A stretch of 64,000 bases of DNA from Peribacillus sp. Bi96. Its GTDB lineage: Bacteria; Bacillota; Bacilli; Bacillales; DSM-1321. Of the stretch, positions 27,628 through 37,132 are shown piece by piece. The notes below the pieces were generated by a model. That model had not been told where the DNA came from and did no database searches. It worked only from the letters and a program-made list of their open reading frames with translations. Position 1 is the first letter of the stretch. Each line of letters starts with the position of its first letter. The stretch spans positions 186,001-250,000 of the forward strand of contig NZ_CAKKLV010000003.1 of the NCBI RefSeq assembly GCF_918698115.1, written 5' to 3'. The translations under genes were made by a program, and so were the position numbers.

Positions 27628-28422
27628 TTACTCGATATCATTCAAAAATTCTAGGATGCTTGAATTAAACTTTCTGGGATTTTCCTGGTAACACAAATGA
27701 CCGCCATCTGGAATTATCACTAGCCTGGAATTTATTAATTCTTCATGAATTGCTTCTGATTCCTTTATAGGCGTTACAGTATCCAATTCACCACAAATTA
27801 CAAGAACAGGAACATCTATATGAAATAACGATCTCATTTGATTTAGATGATAAAGAGAATAGGCTACCGAACGGTATCCTGCCGGTCTTATCTGTGTCAT
27901 GATCTCTTTTACTCGCTTATAGACTTTTTCTGAAGCATGGGGAGATAGCAAGGCTTTTATCCTGATTTCCGCTATCTCCTCAGTAGAAAGGTTTTCTATC
28001 GAAAATAATCGATTTTTCAATTTCGTCTCGTTCTCTTCTGGGGTTAGAGCAGCAGCCCCTCTTGTCGAATCGGCTAATATAAGTTTATTAATCTTATTTG
28101 GGTACAGGCTACAGTACTCTATCGCAATTGCCGCTCCCATTGAATGGCCGAGCAGATGGATTTTTTCCAACTTTAGTTGATCTAGCATGCCGTTCAGAAT
28201 CCGTGCAAACTCTTTAAAATTTCTAAATTCCTCTGCTGGATCTGAACTTTTTCCATAACCAGGAGCATCCCATGCAATTACTGTATAATGCTCCTTTAAT
28301 TCCTGGATTTGCTCCTTCCATGACTGTGAATTATTACTCATACCATGTAACAATACTAATGGTTCTCCATTACCTTCTATTTCATAATGAATACTTAAAT
28401 CTTCTACTTTTACGTATGGCAT
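27628..28422 (-). CDS. Alpha/beta hydrolase
   Basis: A 264-residue alpha/beta-hydrolase-fold enzyme. The oxyanion HG motif (LLHGMSNN, 24-31), the nucleophile elbow GHSMG (Ser94), Asp214 in CGELDTVTP and His242 in GGHLCYQE complete the triad. It resembles ring-fission-product (MhpC-like) and ester hydrolases; the substrate is open. It stands in a loose group with a dihydrodiol-dehydrogenase-like SDR and a ferredoxin pair, which would suit aromatic compound breakdown, but no ring oxygenase is present. Confidence 0.85.
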   Translation of the reverse strand: MPYVKVEDLSIHYEIEGNGEPLVLLHGMSNNSQSWKEQIQELKEHYTVIAWDAPGYGKSSDPAEEFRNFKEFARILNGMLDQLKLEKIHLLGHSMGAAIAIEYCSLYPNKINKLILADSTRGAAALTPEENETKLKNRLFSIENLSTEEIAEIRIKALLSPHASEKVYKRVKEIMTQIRPAGYRSVAYSLYHLNQMRSLFHIDVPVLVICGELDTVTPIKESEAIHEELINSRLVIIPDGGHLCYQENPRKFNSSILEFLNDIE

Positions 28423-28896
28423 AATATCAGTCCCCCTTACTTGTAATTGGTATATCTTTCTTGAGCAATGGATTTCCAGACTGCTGTAATTTTTTAGGAA
28501 AATATCTAACTCTTAATTCACCTATACTTGAAATACCTTTTCTTAAAGTAGCCAATGATTTACCTCATTTAGTTTCTCTTGACGGAAATAGCTTTCGTTT
28601 TGATTCGATATGGAAAGTGCTTCCTTACCTGCAATGTCCGGAACTTGATCTGTTTATCGATACGTTTCCCTGACACTGTCGTAAAGCATCAACATCAGTA
28701 GCGTTCCAGCAACATCTTATGATTTGTTTCCAAAGAACCACGAACTAAATAAGGATTAATCAAACCTCGACAAATAGCGGACTGATAACAGGGATTTTTT
28801 TATGTAACAAGACACTAAACTTAAGTAGCAGACATTCCATTTCCTTTCCGGTCTTACAAATAAAGCAAGATACAGTATTCCCAAAACTGTGCCAGC
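28423..28896. other. Intergenic region with a probable decayed coding fragment
   Basis: On the minus strand, bases from about 28580 down to 28440 read LATLRKGISSIGELRVRY and FPKKLQQSGNPLLKK in one frame, which looks like real protein but has no start and is broken upstream. The family is not recognised. A 70-codon plus-strand frame at 28461-28673 is probably its shadow. Confidence 0.35.
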
Positions 28897-29685
28897 CTAG
28901 CCAAGTCCTCGCACTGACAATCCACCATCGCTGGAAATGACTTCACCTGTAATCGCGCGTGATTCGTCAGAAGCTAACAGTACATACGCCGCAACGTGAT
29001 CTTCCGGCATCTGGGCAAGTTGAAGAGGATTTCGTTTTTTTATGCTGCTTGCTTTCGTATCATTATCGACGATTTTCACAAATGGACGCAGTGGCGGGAT
29101 CACCGAAAGTGCTGTCAATGTACCCCCAGGCGCTACCGCATTTACCCGGATAGAAGGCGAGAGCTCGAACGCAAGCTGGCGCATCAATCCAATTTGGGCG
29201 TGTTTGCTCGCTGTGTACCAAACACCGCCGCCATCTGGATAAAAACTTGCACCGGACACAGTGAAAATTATTGTGCCATTTGTTTTTTGCAGTTCTTCAA
29301 GAGCTGCTTTCGCTCCGAAAAAAGATCCTTTTACGTTAATATTGAGAAGGAAATCATACGCTTCGGAAAGCGCCTCAGGAGTCACATCGGCAAATTTAGC
29401 AAATCCATCGAACACGCCGGCATTCGCAATGAAAACATCTAACTTTCCGTATTGTTCGACCGTAGCTTGGACCGCTCGTTCATTGTCTTCGTATTTGCTT
29501 ACATCTCCCTGATAAGTAAGGATATTTCCACCAAATTCTTCTTTCATTTTCGCTAATGTGTCTTTAGAGCGGCCGATAATGCTCACTTTTGCTCCTTCTT
29601 GTATAAAACGGCGTGTGACAGCTTCCCCTATTCCTGAAGCTCCCCCTGTAATCATTACGACTTTATCTTTTAAGGTCATTCCCAT
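28897..29685 (-). CDS. SDR oxidoreductase resembling cis-dihydrodiol dehydrogenases (BphB/HcaB-like)
   Basis: A 262-residue classical SDR: cofactor motif TGGASGIG, NAG at about residue 90, catalytic Ser in TVSGASFYPDGGG, and YTASK. The FYPDGGGVWYTASKHA stretch and the long SVIPPLRPFVK loop resemble cis-2,3-dihydrodiol dehydrogenases such as BphB and HcaB, which oxidise arene dihydrodiols to catechols. The start ATG at 29685 lies 8 nt after AAGGGG; a GTG three codons earlier overlaps the ribosome site. No ring-hydroxylating oxygenase is in the window, so the true substrate is uncertain. Confidence 0.85.
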   Translation of the reverse strand: MGMTLKDKVVMITGGASGIGEAVTRRFIQEGAKVSIIGRSKDTLAKMKEEFGGNILTYQGDVSKYEDNERAVQATVEQYGKLDVFIANAGVFDGFAKFADVTPEALSEAYDFLLNINVKGSFFGAKAALEELQKTNGTIIFTVSGASFYPDGGGVWYTASKHAQIGLMRQLAFELSPSIRVNAVAPGGTLTALSVIPPLRPFVKIVDNDTKASSIKKRNPLQLAQMPEDHVAAYVLLASDESRAITGEVISSDGGLSVRGLG

Positions 29686-30191
29686 GGTCTCCACCCCTTC
29701 TATTATTTTTTATTCCTGGTGAACGGTTATACAAAGATCTAGGTTTCAATCATGTATACGGTCTTGATAGAGAGCACATATTTTTTTCAAATTTCTTATG
29801 GGACATTAATCTTCTCTTTATTCATGATATTAGTTTCATATATAAAACAACGTTTTAATATAAACAATTTTAGTAGTCTGTAAAAAAATGAAACCACCTT
29901 TTGAAATACCCTACTTGATTTGCAACTCGTGATTCCAAAATATATCAATCTGTGGTTATCCTTACTCCTATGTACTCGTAAAAGGTCTACAAGATTTGAC
30001 TCTTGACGACTTCATTGTAGCTTCTCAGTAAGATTCCAGCTCGTATTCTTACTGAGAAACCACTTCTAAAAAACGCATTATATTAAACTTTTAGCCTTTT
30101 ATCGATTTATCGAACACCAATTCCGCTAGAACCGCTAGAGGCTTTACTTCATTTGCCAAGTGGGCTGCTGCTGTCCACTAGATTTACCCAA
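29686..30191. other. Intergenic region with hairpin and operator-like dyad
   Basis: No intact gene. A perfect 12-bp hairpin at 30022-30058 (TTCTCAGTAAGA and complement) lacks a T run. Near 29838-29860, AAAAC-AAC-GTTTT flanked by A/T resembles the palindromes at 31592-31750. The last 70 nt before 30191, read on the minus strand, give AAAHLANEVKPLAVLAEL and may be a decayed gene end. Confidence 0.35.
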
Positions 30192-31472
30192 TTACAAAGT
30201 TACTTTATTTCCCGTCGTGTTACTTAGGTGATATTCAAGAGCTTCTTGTTTAATCATAAACAAATACGCGACAAACCCGAAAGCGGCTGCTACAATCAGC
30301 ATAGCAATGGAAGGACCAAAATTACCGTCAGACAAATCGCGGCTCCACCCCATAATATAGCTTGAAAATCCACCCATAATATTTGTGAATCCCATTAAAC
30401 CGGCTGCACGGCCCGCTGTTTCAGGTGTTGAAAATTTAATGATGAAAAAATTGGTTAGATGAAACATTCCTCCCTGAGATCCCATAGCGAGCCCCATGGA
30501 AACGCCAGCCAAAATAGGACTTGGTGCAATAACAGCAATTGTCAAAAATACGGCTGTCAGTATGAAAAGAATCGTCGCCAGTAAACTCGGGCGCTTCGTT
30601 TTGTCCGCCAAAAATCCCCCAGCCAGGACAAACCCAAGTGCAAATAGCCAGGATAATGAAGTAATCCCAGTCATCGCTTCCCTTTCAAAGCCTTTAGCCT
30701 CAACAAGATATGTAGGCAGCCAAATACTGATTCCAAAGAAAAGAAAGGACGACATCAAATTGCCAAACCAGACAATCCAATAACGATAATCCTTAGCGAA
30801 GAATTGCTTCGACTGCACATCATTAGCCTCGTCTTTTTGGCGAATATAGGAGACTTCTTCTTTACTGACGCGTGGATGTTCTTCTGGCGTGTTACGAGTC
30901 AATAACAGGAACATTGGAATATTGATAAGTAAGTTAAAGGCAGCGAGGGCAAAGAATGCCGCCTGCCAATGAAACGTTGAAATAATCAGAATGAGTATAA
31001 CGGTACCCAATGCCGGGCCAAGATAGTTGCCCGTAATCCAGAATGACTGTGCCCTGCCAAGTTCTCGTTTATTAAACCAATTCGAAATAAATTTACCAGA
31101 TATCGGAATCATCATACCTTCCCCAATTCCGAGGATGACCCTGCTGATTAAAAACATTTCGTATGAAGTGGACAGCCCCCCCATCACCATGGTTGCTGTC
31201 CATACCAGTAAACCTAAAACTGCTGTTTTCCGTGCGCCTAACTTGTCAATAATAACGCCCCAAAAAATGTTGGAACAGGAGTATGAAATCATGAATATAA
31301 AGGAGATCAAACCAATTTTTTCATTTTTATCCGGGCCGGTTAATCCAAGATCGCTTAAAAATCCCGGATCCGTTTGGATAACGGAGATACCCACTTTATC
31401 AATCTGCCCGAAAAACCAGAAGAAAAAAATAGGAATTGCAATGTACAACCATCTTTTTTGACCTTGTAACAT
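30192..31472 (-). CDS. MFS transporter, anion:cation symporter (ACS) type
   Basis: A 426-residue, 12-helix major facilitator. The first loop GVIIDKLGARKTAV is the family motif, and RVILGIGEGMMIPISGKFISNWFNKRELGRAQS is typical of ACS carriers for organic acids such as sugar acids, hydroxyphenylacetate or phthalate. It lies upstream of the SDR on the same strand and diverges from the 2,4-diaminopentanoate-dehydrogenase-like gene across a region with palindromes. The substrate is probably an organic anion; nothing more specific is supported. Confidence 0.88.
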   Translation of the reverse strand: MLQGQKRWLYIAIPIFFFWFFGQIDKVGISVIQTDPGFLSDLGLTGPDKNEKIGLISFIFMISYSCSNIFWGVIIDKLGARKTAVLGLLVWTATMVMGGLSTSYEMFLISRVILGIGEGMMIPISGKFISNWFNKRELGRAQSFWITGNYLGPALGTVILILIISTFHWQAAFFALAAFNLLINIPMFLLLTRNTPEEHPRVSKEEVSYIRQKDEANDVQSKQFFAKDYRYWIVWFGNLMSSFLFFGISIWLPTYLVEAKGFEREAMTGITSLSWLFALGFVLAGGFLADKTKRPSLLATILFILTAVFLTIAVIAPSPILAGVSMGLAMGSQGGMFHLTNFFIIKFSTPETAGRAAGLMGFTNIMGGFSSYIMGWSRDLSDGNFGPSIAMLIVAAAFGFVAYLFMIKQEALEYHLSNTTGNKVTL

Positions 31473-31591
31473 GTTATTTCCCCCTTATAAATAGGCTCCT
31501 TTGAATGCGCTTTCATGATTTCCGACAAAGAAAATGTCTATCATACTATTAAACTTGACCTACTCCTCCTTTCAAAAAAATAGCAGCAACC

Positions 31592-31750
31592 CATTGTTTT
31601 ATATAAAAAACAATGTTACCGATATTTAATGTTATATCGAATTTTCATAATAGTCAATAATATTCAAACTATTTTTTTCAAGACAAAAAATAGTTTTGTA
31701 TACAAAACAAAATAAAGTATTGTTTCGTTGAAAACAACACGAAACAATAC
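31592..31750. promoter_or_regulatory. Cluster of three palindromes in the MFS upstream region
   Basis: Three dyads built from related ATTGTTT or GTTTTGT halves occur: CATTGTTTT (31592-31600) with AAAACAATG (31607-31615); the perfect 16-bp GTTTTGTATACAAAAC (31693-31708); and GTATTGTTTCGT (31717-31728) with ACGAAACAATAC (31739-31750). They lie upstream of the minus-strand MFS gene. They look like repeated operator sites for one regulator, perhaps IclR-like. None is followed by a T run suited to termination. Confidence 0.5.
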
Positions 31751-32235
31751 CTTCACCATTGACTTTCCCTGTATCACATAAAACCGGATAACGTTTCTGC
31801 AAATTTTGAGCCTTAGGAAACTCCTATGGAGCCCCCCTCCTACTGTTCCAGATTAAAACCTTTTACTTGAACGGACTCTAGACTTAGTAGATTCTTCAGT
31901 CCGTAGCATCTCCGGATTTTGGGCATGATGGACATTTTCTCGATTCGATTAATGAAGTTTCAAAAATAATTATTGAGTTGCATTAATCATGGATTCCTGT
32001 TCAGCACCCCAACTTATGCTACAGCTTGAGGTGAATAAAGCATACAATTCGTGAACCGCCCATCAACAATTCCTTCGATAGGTAAACCCAAAATTGAAGA
32101 ATGATTCTTCATCCGCTCAATCATTGTCTTTCTTTTATAACGATTCTTTATACATATATAAAAATTAACTATTTTTATTATTTATCACTCAATGTTAGCC
32201 TTTTGTTATACGATATTTGAAAGGATGAGAGATGA
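31751..32235. other. Intergenic region with a decayed minus-strand coding fragment
   Basis: From about 32130 down to 31850 the minus strand reads IERMKNHSSILGLPIEG then VDGRFTNCMLYSPQAVA, stops, and continues in other frames to GLKNLLSLESVQVKGFNLEQ and a stop. This looks like a gene broken by stops and frameshifts. I cannot name the family. Confidence 0.35.
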
Positions 32236-33258
32236 ATGACTATACAATATTCTCAGTTCACAGTATTCGGATTGGGTCCCATCGGAATTGAAATTCTACG
32301 CAGTGCTTACCAAACCAATCCACAATCGATTATCGGTGTTGTCGATATTGATCCAGATAAGGTAGGAAAGGATATTGGCTCATTAATCAATGAAAAAGAA
32401 ACGAACAAGTGTGTAGTCTCCCATATACAGAAAGTAAATACTGAAGCTGACCATCCTATCGCCCTACATGCAACCGGTTCCAACGCACAACAAGTATGGC
32501 CCCAAATCAAAGAGCTGCTAGATTACGGCTTTTCAGTGGTTTCCACCTGTGAACAGCTTTCCTACCCATGGCATCGCTACCCCCTACTTTCAAAGGAAAT
32601 AGATGATTATGCTAAAGCAAAAGGGCTTAGTGTCATCGGGACCGGCATCAATCCGGGGTACATCATGGATACTATGGCCATTTCTTTTACAACAGTATTG
32701 ACCACGGTTAACCAAATTAAGGTCAATCGTAAAGTTGATGTTTCGAAAAGGCGCCTCCCTTTACAAAAAAAGGTCGGAATCGGGATGACCAGAGAAGAGT
32801 TTGAATTTTTAGCTGAACGGAATAAAATTGGGCATGTAGGTCTTGAGGAGTCTGTCAGGTTAATCGCTTATGGGCTGAATTGGAATCTTTCAAGTGTTAT
32901 CAATACCATTGAACCAATGATTGCAAGCGAAAATATGACCGTTCCGCTAACTACCTTAAAACCTGGTGATGTTAAGGGGCTTCATCAAATTTCCACAGGC
33001 AATACTGTTGACGGAAAGCAAATTTCCTTGGATTTAACGATGTCTGCAGGAATTAAACAGGAAGATGAAATCGTTATCGAGGGGAACGAAACCCAAAGGT
33101 TGATTGTTCCAAACGGCATTTTTGGAGATACAGCAACCGCAGCAATGATTATCAATACCGCTAAGCAAATTGATGCCCTCCGTAAACCAGGTTTACTTAC
33201 AATGGCTGACATCGGGGTGCCGAGAAATATAAATCAATCACACTTTGTGCGTATTTAA
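32236..33258 (+). CDS. 2,4-diaminopentanoate dehydrogenase-like (dihydrodipicolinate reductase fold)
   Basis: A 340-residue cytosolic NAD(P)-dependent enzyme. The Rossmann motif FGLGPIGIEI starts at residue 12. HATGSN, VVSTCEQLSYPW and GTGINPGYIMDTM are shared with the 2,4-diaminopentanoate dehydrogenase (Ord) family that acts in ornithine fermentation. Aerobic bacilli carry related enzymes of unknown substrate. It stands alone on the plus strand, diverging from an MFS carrier and ended by a terminator at 33304. An oxidative deamination or imine reduction of an amino compound is likely. Confidence 0.85.
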   Translation: MTIQYSQFTVFGLGPIGIEILRSAYQTNPQSIIGVVDIDPDKVGKDIGSLINEKETNKCVVSHIQKVNTEADHPIALHATGSNAQQVWPQIKELLDYGFSVVSTCEQLSYPWHRYPLLSKEIDDYAKAKGLSVIGTGINPGYIMDTMAISFTTVLTTVNQIKVNRKVDVSKRRLPLQKKVGIGMTREEFEFLAERNKIGHVGLEESVRLIAYGLNWNLSSVINTIEPMIASENMTVPLTTLKPGDVKGLHQISTGNTVDGKQISLDLTMSAGIKQEDEIVIEGNETQRLIVPNGIFGDTATAAMIINTAKQIDALRKPGLLTMADIGVPRNINQSHFVRI

Positions 33259-33303
33259 TGGCTAACCAACAATCTTGCGTATAAGACTTACGATATTAGC
33301 AAA

Positions 33304-33329
33304 GGTGAACCCCGAATGGTTCACCTTTT
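33304..33329 (+). terminator. Terminator of the diaminopentanoate-dehydrogenase-like gene
   Basis: GGTGAACC (33304-33311) pairs with GGTTCACC (33318-33325), and TTTTC follows. Confidence 0.8.
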
Positions 33330-33452
33330 CGATTTGGCCCAGTATTTATTCCAAGATCAAGAACGATGACGATCAATGAAATGGTTGCTGATAAGCACTT
33401 CCAAATAAAGCCGCAAACATTACACCAGGTACTGTTGAGCATGCTAACATGA

Positions 33453-33479
33453 CAAAAAACCACCATAAACGGTGGCTTT
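33453..33479 (-). terminator. Terminator of the IclR gene
   Basis: CCACC (33460-33464) pairs with GGTGG (33471-33475); on the minus strand six T residues follow. It lies about 90 nt past the end of the IclR gene. Confidence 0.6.
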
Positions 33480-33569
33480 ACTTCCTATATGTAGGAATCG
33501 ACTATTTTATGTAATTTATCTTATTTCAGGAAAATATATTCCGGAAATGACATGATTTTTCTATTTTCA

Positions 33570-34325
33570 TTAATGTGTTTGAGAACCAAGTTTCACGGAA
33601 ATCGAATTGGCTGCTTTCGTTACTTTGTCAATCAATTCAGGCAAGCGGTCTTCCTGAAATCTCACTTCAATCCCAGCCACACTAATACCAGCTACTATTT
33701 GACCTTTACCATTGAGTATCGGTGCACTCACCGCTTTTGTATAATCCTCAAGTTCTGATGAAGTTATCGTGTAACCATTCATTCTCGCTTCATCCAAAGC
33801 ATGACGGAGTTTAGTTTTTTCCGTTATCGTTCCAATGGCGATTGGTTTTAATTGAATCCTTCCCAAATAATTTTCACGCTCTTCTTCTGGCAAATAAGCT
33901 AGGATGATTCGAGAATCGCCAGCATATAATGGCGAACGCCTTCCAATAGATGTATAAAGACGAACAGGATGCAGGGTGTCCACCTTTTCAATGTACATGG
34001 CTTCGTCCTTATCCCTCACAATTAAATTCACTGCCTCTTCAACATCATCCCGTAGGTCTTTCATGATGGGATAGGCAATTGATCTGATATCCAAACGCTC
34101 TCCCACCAGTTGACCAAACTGCAGAAATATAAGCCCAAGTGAATAATATCCATCATCATCCCTAGTTAAAAACCCCATTTCTTCCAATGACCCCAGCATT
34201 CGGTGCAATGAGGTTTTTGGCAGGTTGGAAATTACCATCATTTCATTAAAGCTGAGTTTCGGATGATTGATGAAAAGGGTAAGGATTTGCATGGATTTAA
34301 CGACGGTTTTGTTATGTGCTTGCAT
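33570..34325 (-). CDS. kipR: IclR-family regulator (KipR-like) of the 5-oxoprolinase cluster
   Basis: A 251-residue IclR repressor: winged helix-turn-helix at about 5-65 (LSFNEMMVISNLPKTSLHRMLGSLEEMGFL) and the effector domain (about 80-248) with AVSAPILNGKGQIVAGISVAG. I chose the ATG at 34325 after AAAGGAG, rather than one 15 codons upstream. In B. subtilis the equivalent gene kipR is the last of ycsF-ycsG-ycsI-kipI-kipA-kipR and represses it. Here it follows pxpC after a terminator, so it may also have its own promoter. Confidence 0.85.
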   Translation of the reverse strand: MQAHNKTVVKSMQILTLFINHPKLSFNEMMVISNLPKTSLHRMLGSLEEMGFLTRDDDGYYSLGLIFLQFGQLVGERLDIRSIAYPIMKDLRDDVEEAVNLIVRDKDEAMYIEKVDTLHPVRLYTSIGRRSPLYAGDSRIILAYLPEEERENYLGRIQLKPIAIGTITEKTKLRHALDEARMNGYTITSSELEDYTKAVSAPILNGKGQIVAGISVAGIEVRFQEDRLPELIDKVTKAANSISVKLGSQTH

Positions 34326-34439
34326 ACATAAGTCTCCTTTCATGATACAAGTTATCCTGGATGTACTCACATACTATCATTCTATAATAAAACAAGGAAA
34401 AAAGGATATAATGGTATACAGTAAAATACATATAAGGGA

Positions 34440-34475
34440 AAAGGAAAAAGAAAGCACTCTTTAAGAGTACTTTCT
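34440..34475 (-). terminator. Terminator between pxpC and the IclR gene
   Basis: Arms at 34449-34460 and 34464-34475 form a 12-bp stem with one G-U pair and a 3-nt loop. On the minus strand TTTTTCC follows. Confidence 0.75.
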
Positions 34476-34503
34476 CATCGTTTACGACTTCTTGCTGAAG
34501 GAA

Positions 34504-35499
34504 CTATATGACAAACCATTTTTTCAGAGCTAATGAAATCGAAACCTGTAATTCTTTCAATTGCAGTTCTTTTTGAAGGAAAAGCCGTTCTGCCTCTTTT
34601 AAGGTCACCCGTGAGAATTGAATGGATTCCCCTGGTTTAACTTGTGCAATCATTGGTAAATCGGCTGTAATCACCTGTGCTATTTTAGGATATCCTCCTG
34701 TTGTTTGGCTATCTGCAAGGAGAATGATCGGGTTTCCATCAGGAGGAACCTGTACGGACCCATTAGTTACCGCTTCTGATAATAGATTCCCGTTATCCTG
34801 TAACTCTAACTTCGGGCCTGATATTCTATACCCCATACGGTCAGATTGATTGGAAACTTTAAATGAACCTTCTACAAAACTATCTTTACTTGAGTTTGTG
34901 AAATATTCGTACTGGCTTCCTTCGATGAAACGGATGGAAGGCTTTCGATCTGGAAAAAACTCCTTATTATTAACAAACCACTTTGGGAAGGCAAATGAAC
35001 CTTTGACCTCCCATTCACCAAGATTTCTGGTAGATTCATTACATTCCAACAGATCGTCAGCTCTTAATGCCCTTCCCTTATAGCCGCCAATCCCCCCCCG
35101 TAAATAGGTGCTTTTACTACCCATTACTTCAGAAATGGTGAATCCTCCCGCCACAGATAAATAAGCCCGGCAACCTGATTTACACCCTTCAAATCGAAGA
35201 ATCGATCCTTTTTTCACATATATGGGCTTCCACATCGGTGCAATCCGGCTGTCAATGGTAGGTGATAAATCACCACCTGTTATCGAGATCAAGCAGTTTT
35301 TCTCCACTTTAATAGTCGGACCCATTAATGTTATTTCTAAGGCCGCTTCTCCTTCTTCATTACCAACCAACATATTGGCAATTCGTAAAGAATATCCATC
35401 CATTGCCCCGCTTACTATCACACCATGTTGCTGAAATCCTTTTCTTCCAAGATCTTGTATACTAGTCAATAATCCCGGCTTGATTACACGTAGGCTCAC
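34504..35499 (-). CDS. pxpC: 5-oxoprolinase subunit C (KipA-like)
   Basis: Part of the ATP-dependent PxpABC enzyme that opens 5-oxoproline to glutamate in the cytosol. The 331 residues belong to the biotin-dependent carboxyltransferase/KipA family: VIKPGLLTSIQDLGRKGFQ at the start, GAMDGYSLRIAN, and DSQTTGGYPKIA late in the protein are signatures. It starts with GTG overlapping the pxpB stop (GTGA), behind AAGGAGG, so the two are translated together. In B. subtilis the pair is also linked to the kinase inhibitor KipI. Confidence 0.93.
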   Translation of the reverse strand: MSLRVIKPGLLTSIQDLGRKGFQQHGVIVSGAMDGYSLRIANMLVGNEEGEAALEITLMGPTIKVEKNCLISITGGDLSPTIDSRIAPMWKPIYVKKGSILRFEGCKSGCRAYLSVAGGFTISEVMGSKSTYLRGGIGGYKGRALRADDLLECNESTRNLGEWEVKGSFAFPKWFVNNKEFFPDRKPSIRFIEGSQYEYFTNSSKDSFVEGSFKVSNQSDRMGYRISGPKLELQDNGNLLSEAVTNGSVQVPPDGNPIILLADSQTTGGYPKIAQVITADLPMIAQVKPGESIQFSRVTLKEAERLFLQKELQLKELQVSISLALKKWFVI

Positions 35500-36254
35500 T
35501 GTAACCCCTCCTTAAGGACCATTTCTTCATACTCTTGATTAGAAACCGGATGGAATTTCACAATGTCTCCTGCTTGTAATAAACTTGGCGGATTTACATT
35601 TGGCAAAAATAATTTCGTTGGCGTTTGTCCGATTAACTGCCATCCTCCAGGTGTTGATATGGGATATACACCCGTTTGCATACCGGCAATTCCAACTGCC
35701 CCTGTTGGTATCGTCATTCTAGGAGAAGAACGCCTAGGCGTCGCTATTTCTTCAGATAGTCCCCCTAGAAACGGAAAGCCAGGTGCAAATCCGATCATAT
35801 AGGCCAAATACTCACCGGTTGAATGAATATGAATGACTTCATCAGTGGTCAAATTATTATAACGAGCTACATATTCCAAATCCGGTCCATATTCCCCTCC
35901 ATAACACACGGGAATGGAAACCGTCCGATGTGTCAGCTTTTTACCTTCTTGTATACCCTGTAATTTCATGTCCAAGATGGAACGAACCACTTCATAGGGA
36001 GAAATGTCTTCCATCCCATTGCTTTGTTTTTGATTCTTATAGATAACCAGCGGATCATAGAATACCGTCAAATTCGTAAATGCAGGTACACATTCTATAA
36101 ATCCTACAAAGGGTTCATCTTCCAGTGAATCCAAAAACAATTTTATTTTTTTGTGAATGCTGTATTCCATTCCATTCCCAAATGTAATCACGATTGCGGA
36201 ATCGCCCAAGGGAGACAGTTTACATGCAGTTTTATTCAAAAGCTTTTCCGACAT
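35496..36254 (-). CDS. pxpB: 5-oxoprolinase subunit B (KipI-like)
   Basis: A 252-residue subunit of the PxpABC 5-oxoprolinase. LSPLGDSAIVITFGN opens the protein, YMIGFAPGFPFLGG and the PRRSSPRMTIPTGAVGIAGMQTGVYP region mark the carboxyltransferase subdomain, and TPGGWQLIGQTP follows. The start is the ATG at 36254 (AAAGAG 9 nt before). Its B. subtilis homologue KipI also inhibits the sporulation kinase KinA. It is coupled to pxpC by a 4-nt overlap and follows the DUF1445 gene after 22 nt. Confidence 0.93.
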   Translation of the reverse strand: MSEKLLNKTACKLSPLGDSAIVITFGNGMEYSIHKKIKLFLDSLEDEPFVGFIECVPAFTNLTVFYDPLVIYKNQKQSNGMEDISPYEVVRSILDMKLQGIQEGKKLTHRTVSIPVCYGGEYGPDLEYVARYNNLTTDEVIHIHSTGEYLAYMIGFAPGFPFLGGLSEEIATPRRSSPRMTIPTGAVGIAGMQTGVYPISTPGGWQLIGQTPTKLFLPNVNPPSLLQAGDIVKFHPVSNQEYEEMVLKEGLQ

Positions 36255-36276
36255 AGAAATCAACTCTTTCTGTCCA

Positions 36277-37068
36277 TTATAAAACGCCTAATTTTTCATC
36301 ACGAATGTCCGTTATAAACATATGTCCAGGTGCATGTGTGATCATGATTTCAGGTTTGGTTTCCATAGCAATGGATTGAGGCGTGACACCACATGCCCAA
36401 AAGACTGGGACTTCCCCTTCACGAATCGTTACTGCATCACCAAAATCGGGATTCTCTATACTGGACACCCCTATTGCTTCAGGATCGCCGATATGGATCG
36501 GACCACCATGAACTGCCGGGAAACGCGATGTCACTTGAGCTGCCCTCACTACATCTTTTTGGGGAATCGGCCGCATGCTTGCTACCATATTCCCATGAAA
36601 AATTCCTGCTTCGATACACGGAATATTGGTTTTATACATCGGTACATTGCATCCCTCATCAATGTGACGAATCGATATATCATTATTTAAAAGTGCGTGT
36701 TCGAAAGTAAAGCTGCATCCGATTAAAAATCCTACCATATCTTCTTCCCAGTAATCTGAAATATCCGTTACTTCTTCCACTAATTCACCATACTTATATA
36801 CCCTATATTTAGGAATATCGGTGCGTATATCTCCAGACTGGGCAGCAAATGCAGGAATAGGTGAACCAACTTCCGTTACATCCAGCAATGGGCACGATTT
36901 AGGGTTGCGCTGGCAGAATAATAAAAAATCAAAAGCATGCTCTTTTTTTAAGATGGCTAGGTTCGCTTGTGCATACCCGTTAGCCATGCCAGCAGTCGGT
37001 TTAATCCATTCATTATTTCGAATCATGGAACGTAATTCTGCCGGGGTTGCTTGGGAAAGATCAATCAT
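36277..37068 (-). CDS. ycsI: D-glutamate cyclase-like hydro-lyase (DUF1445, YcsI type)
   Basis: A 263-residue cytosolic protein of the DUF1445 family, which is related to mammalian D-glutamate cyclase (D-glutamate to 5-oxo-D-proline). The family core FLIGCSFTFEHAL, HIDEGCNVPMYKTNIPC and FPAVHGGPIHIGDP is intact, as is WACGVTPQ near the end. Lying among the 5-oxoprolinase genes, it may feed 5-oxoproline into PxpABC or handle the D-isomer. The order matches ycsI in B. subtilis. The activity of this bacterial protein is inferred. Confidence 0.9.
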   Translation of the reverse strand: MIDLSQATPAELRSMIRNNEWIKPTAGMANGYAQANLAILKKEHAFDFLLFCQRNPKSCPLLDVTEVGSPIPAFAAQSGDIRTDIPKYRVYKYGELVEEVTDISDYWEEDMVGFLIGCSFTFEHALLNNDISIRHIDEGCNVPMYKTNIPCIEAGIFHGNMVASMRPIPQKDVVRAAQVTSRFPAVHGGPIHIGDPEAIGVSSIENPDFGDAVTIREGEVPVFWACGVTPQSIAMETKPEIMITHAPGHMFITDIRDEKLGVL

Positions 37069-37132
37069 AAATCATTCATCTCCTATGGACAGCTGGCAGT
37101 TAGCAGTAAACTGCCAGTCGCATTCATCATCA

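Noticed and set aside
28461-28673. 70-codon plus-strand frame
   Set aside because: Opposite the protein-like minus-strand fragment; likely its shadow.
33330-33450. Short minus-strand stretch reading VPGVMFAALFGSAYQQPF, like a permease end
   Set aside because: Too short, no start codon and no neighbour to support it.
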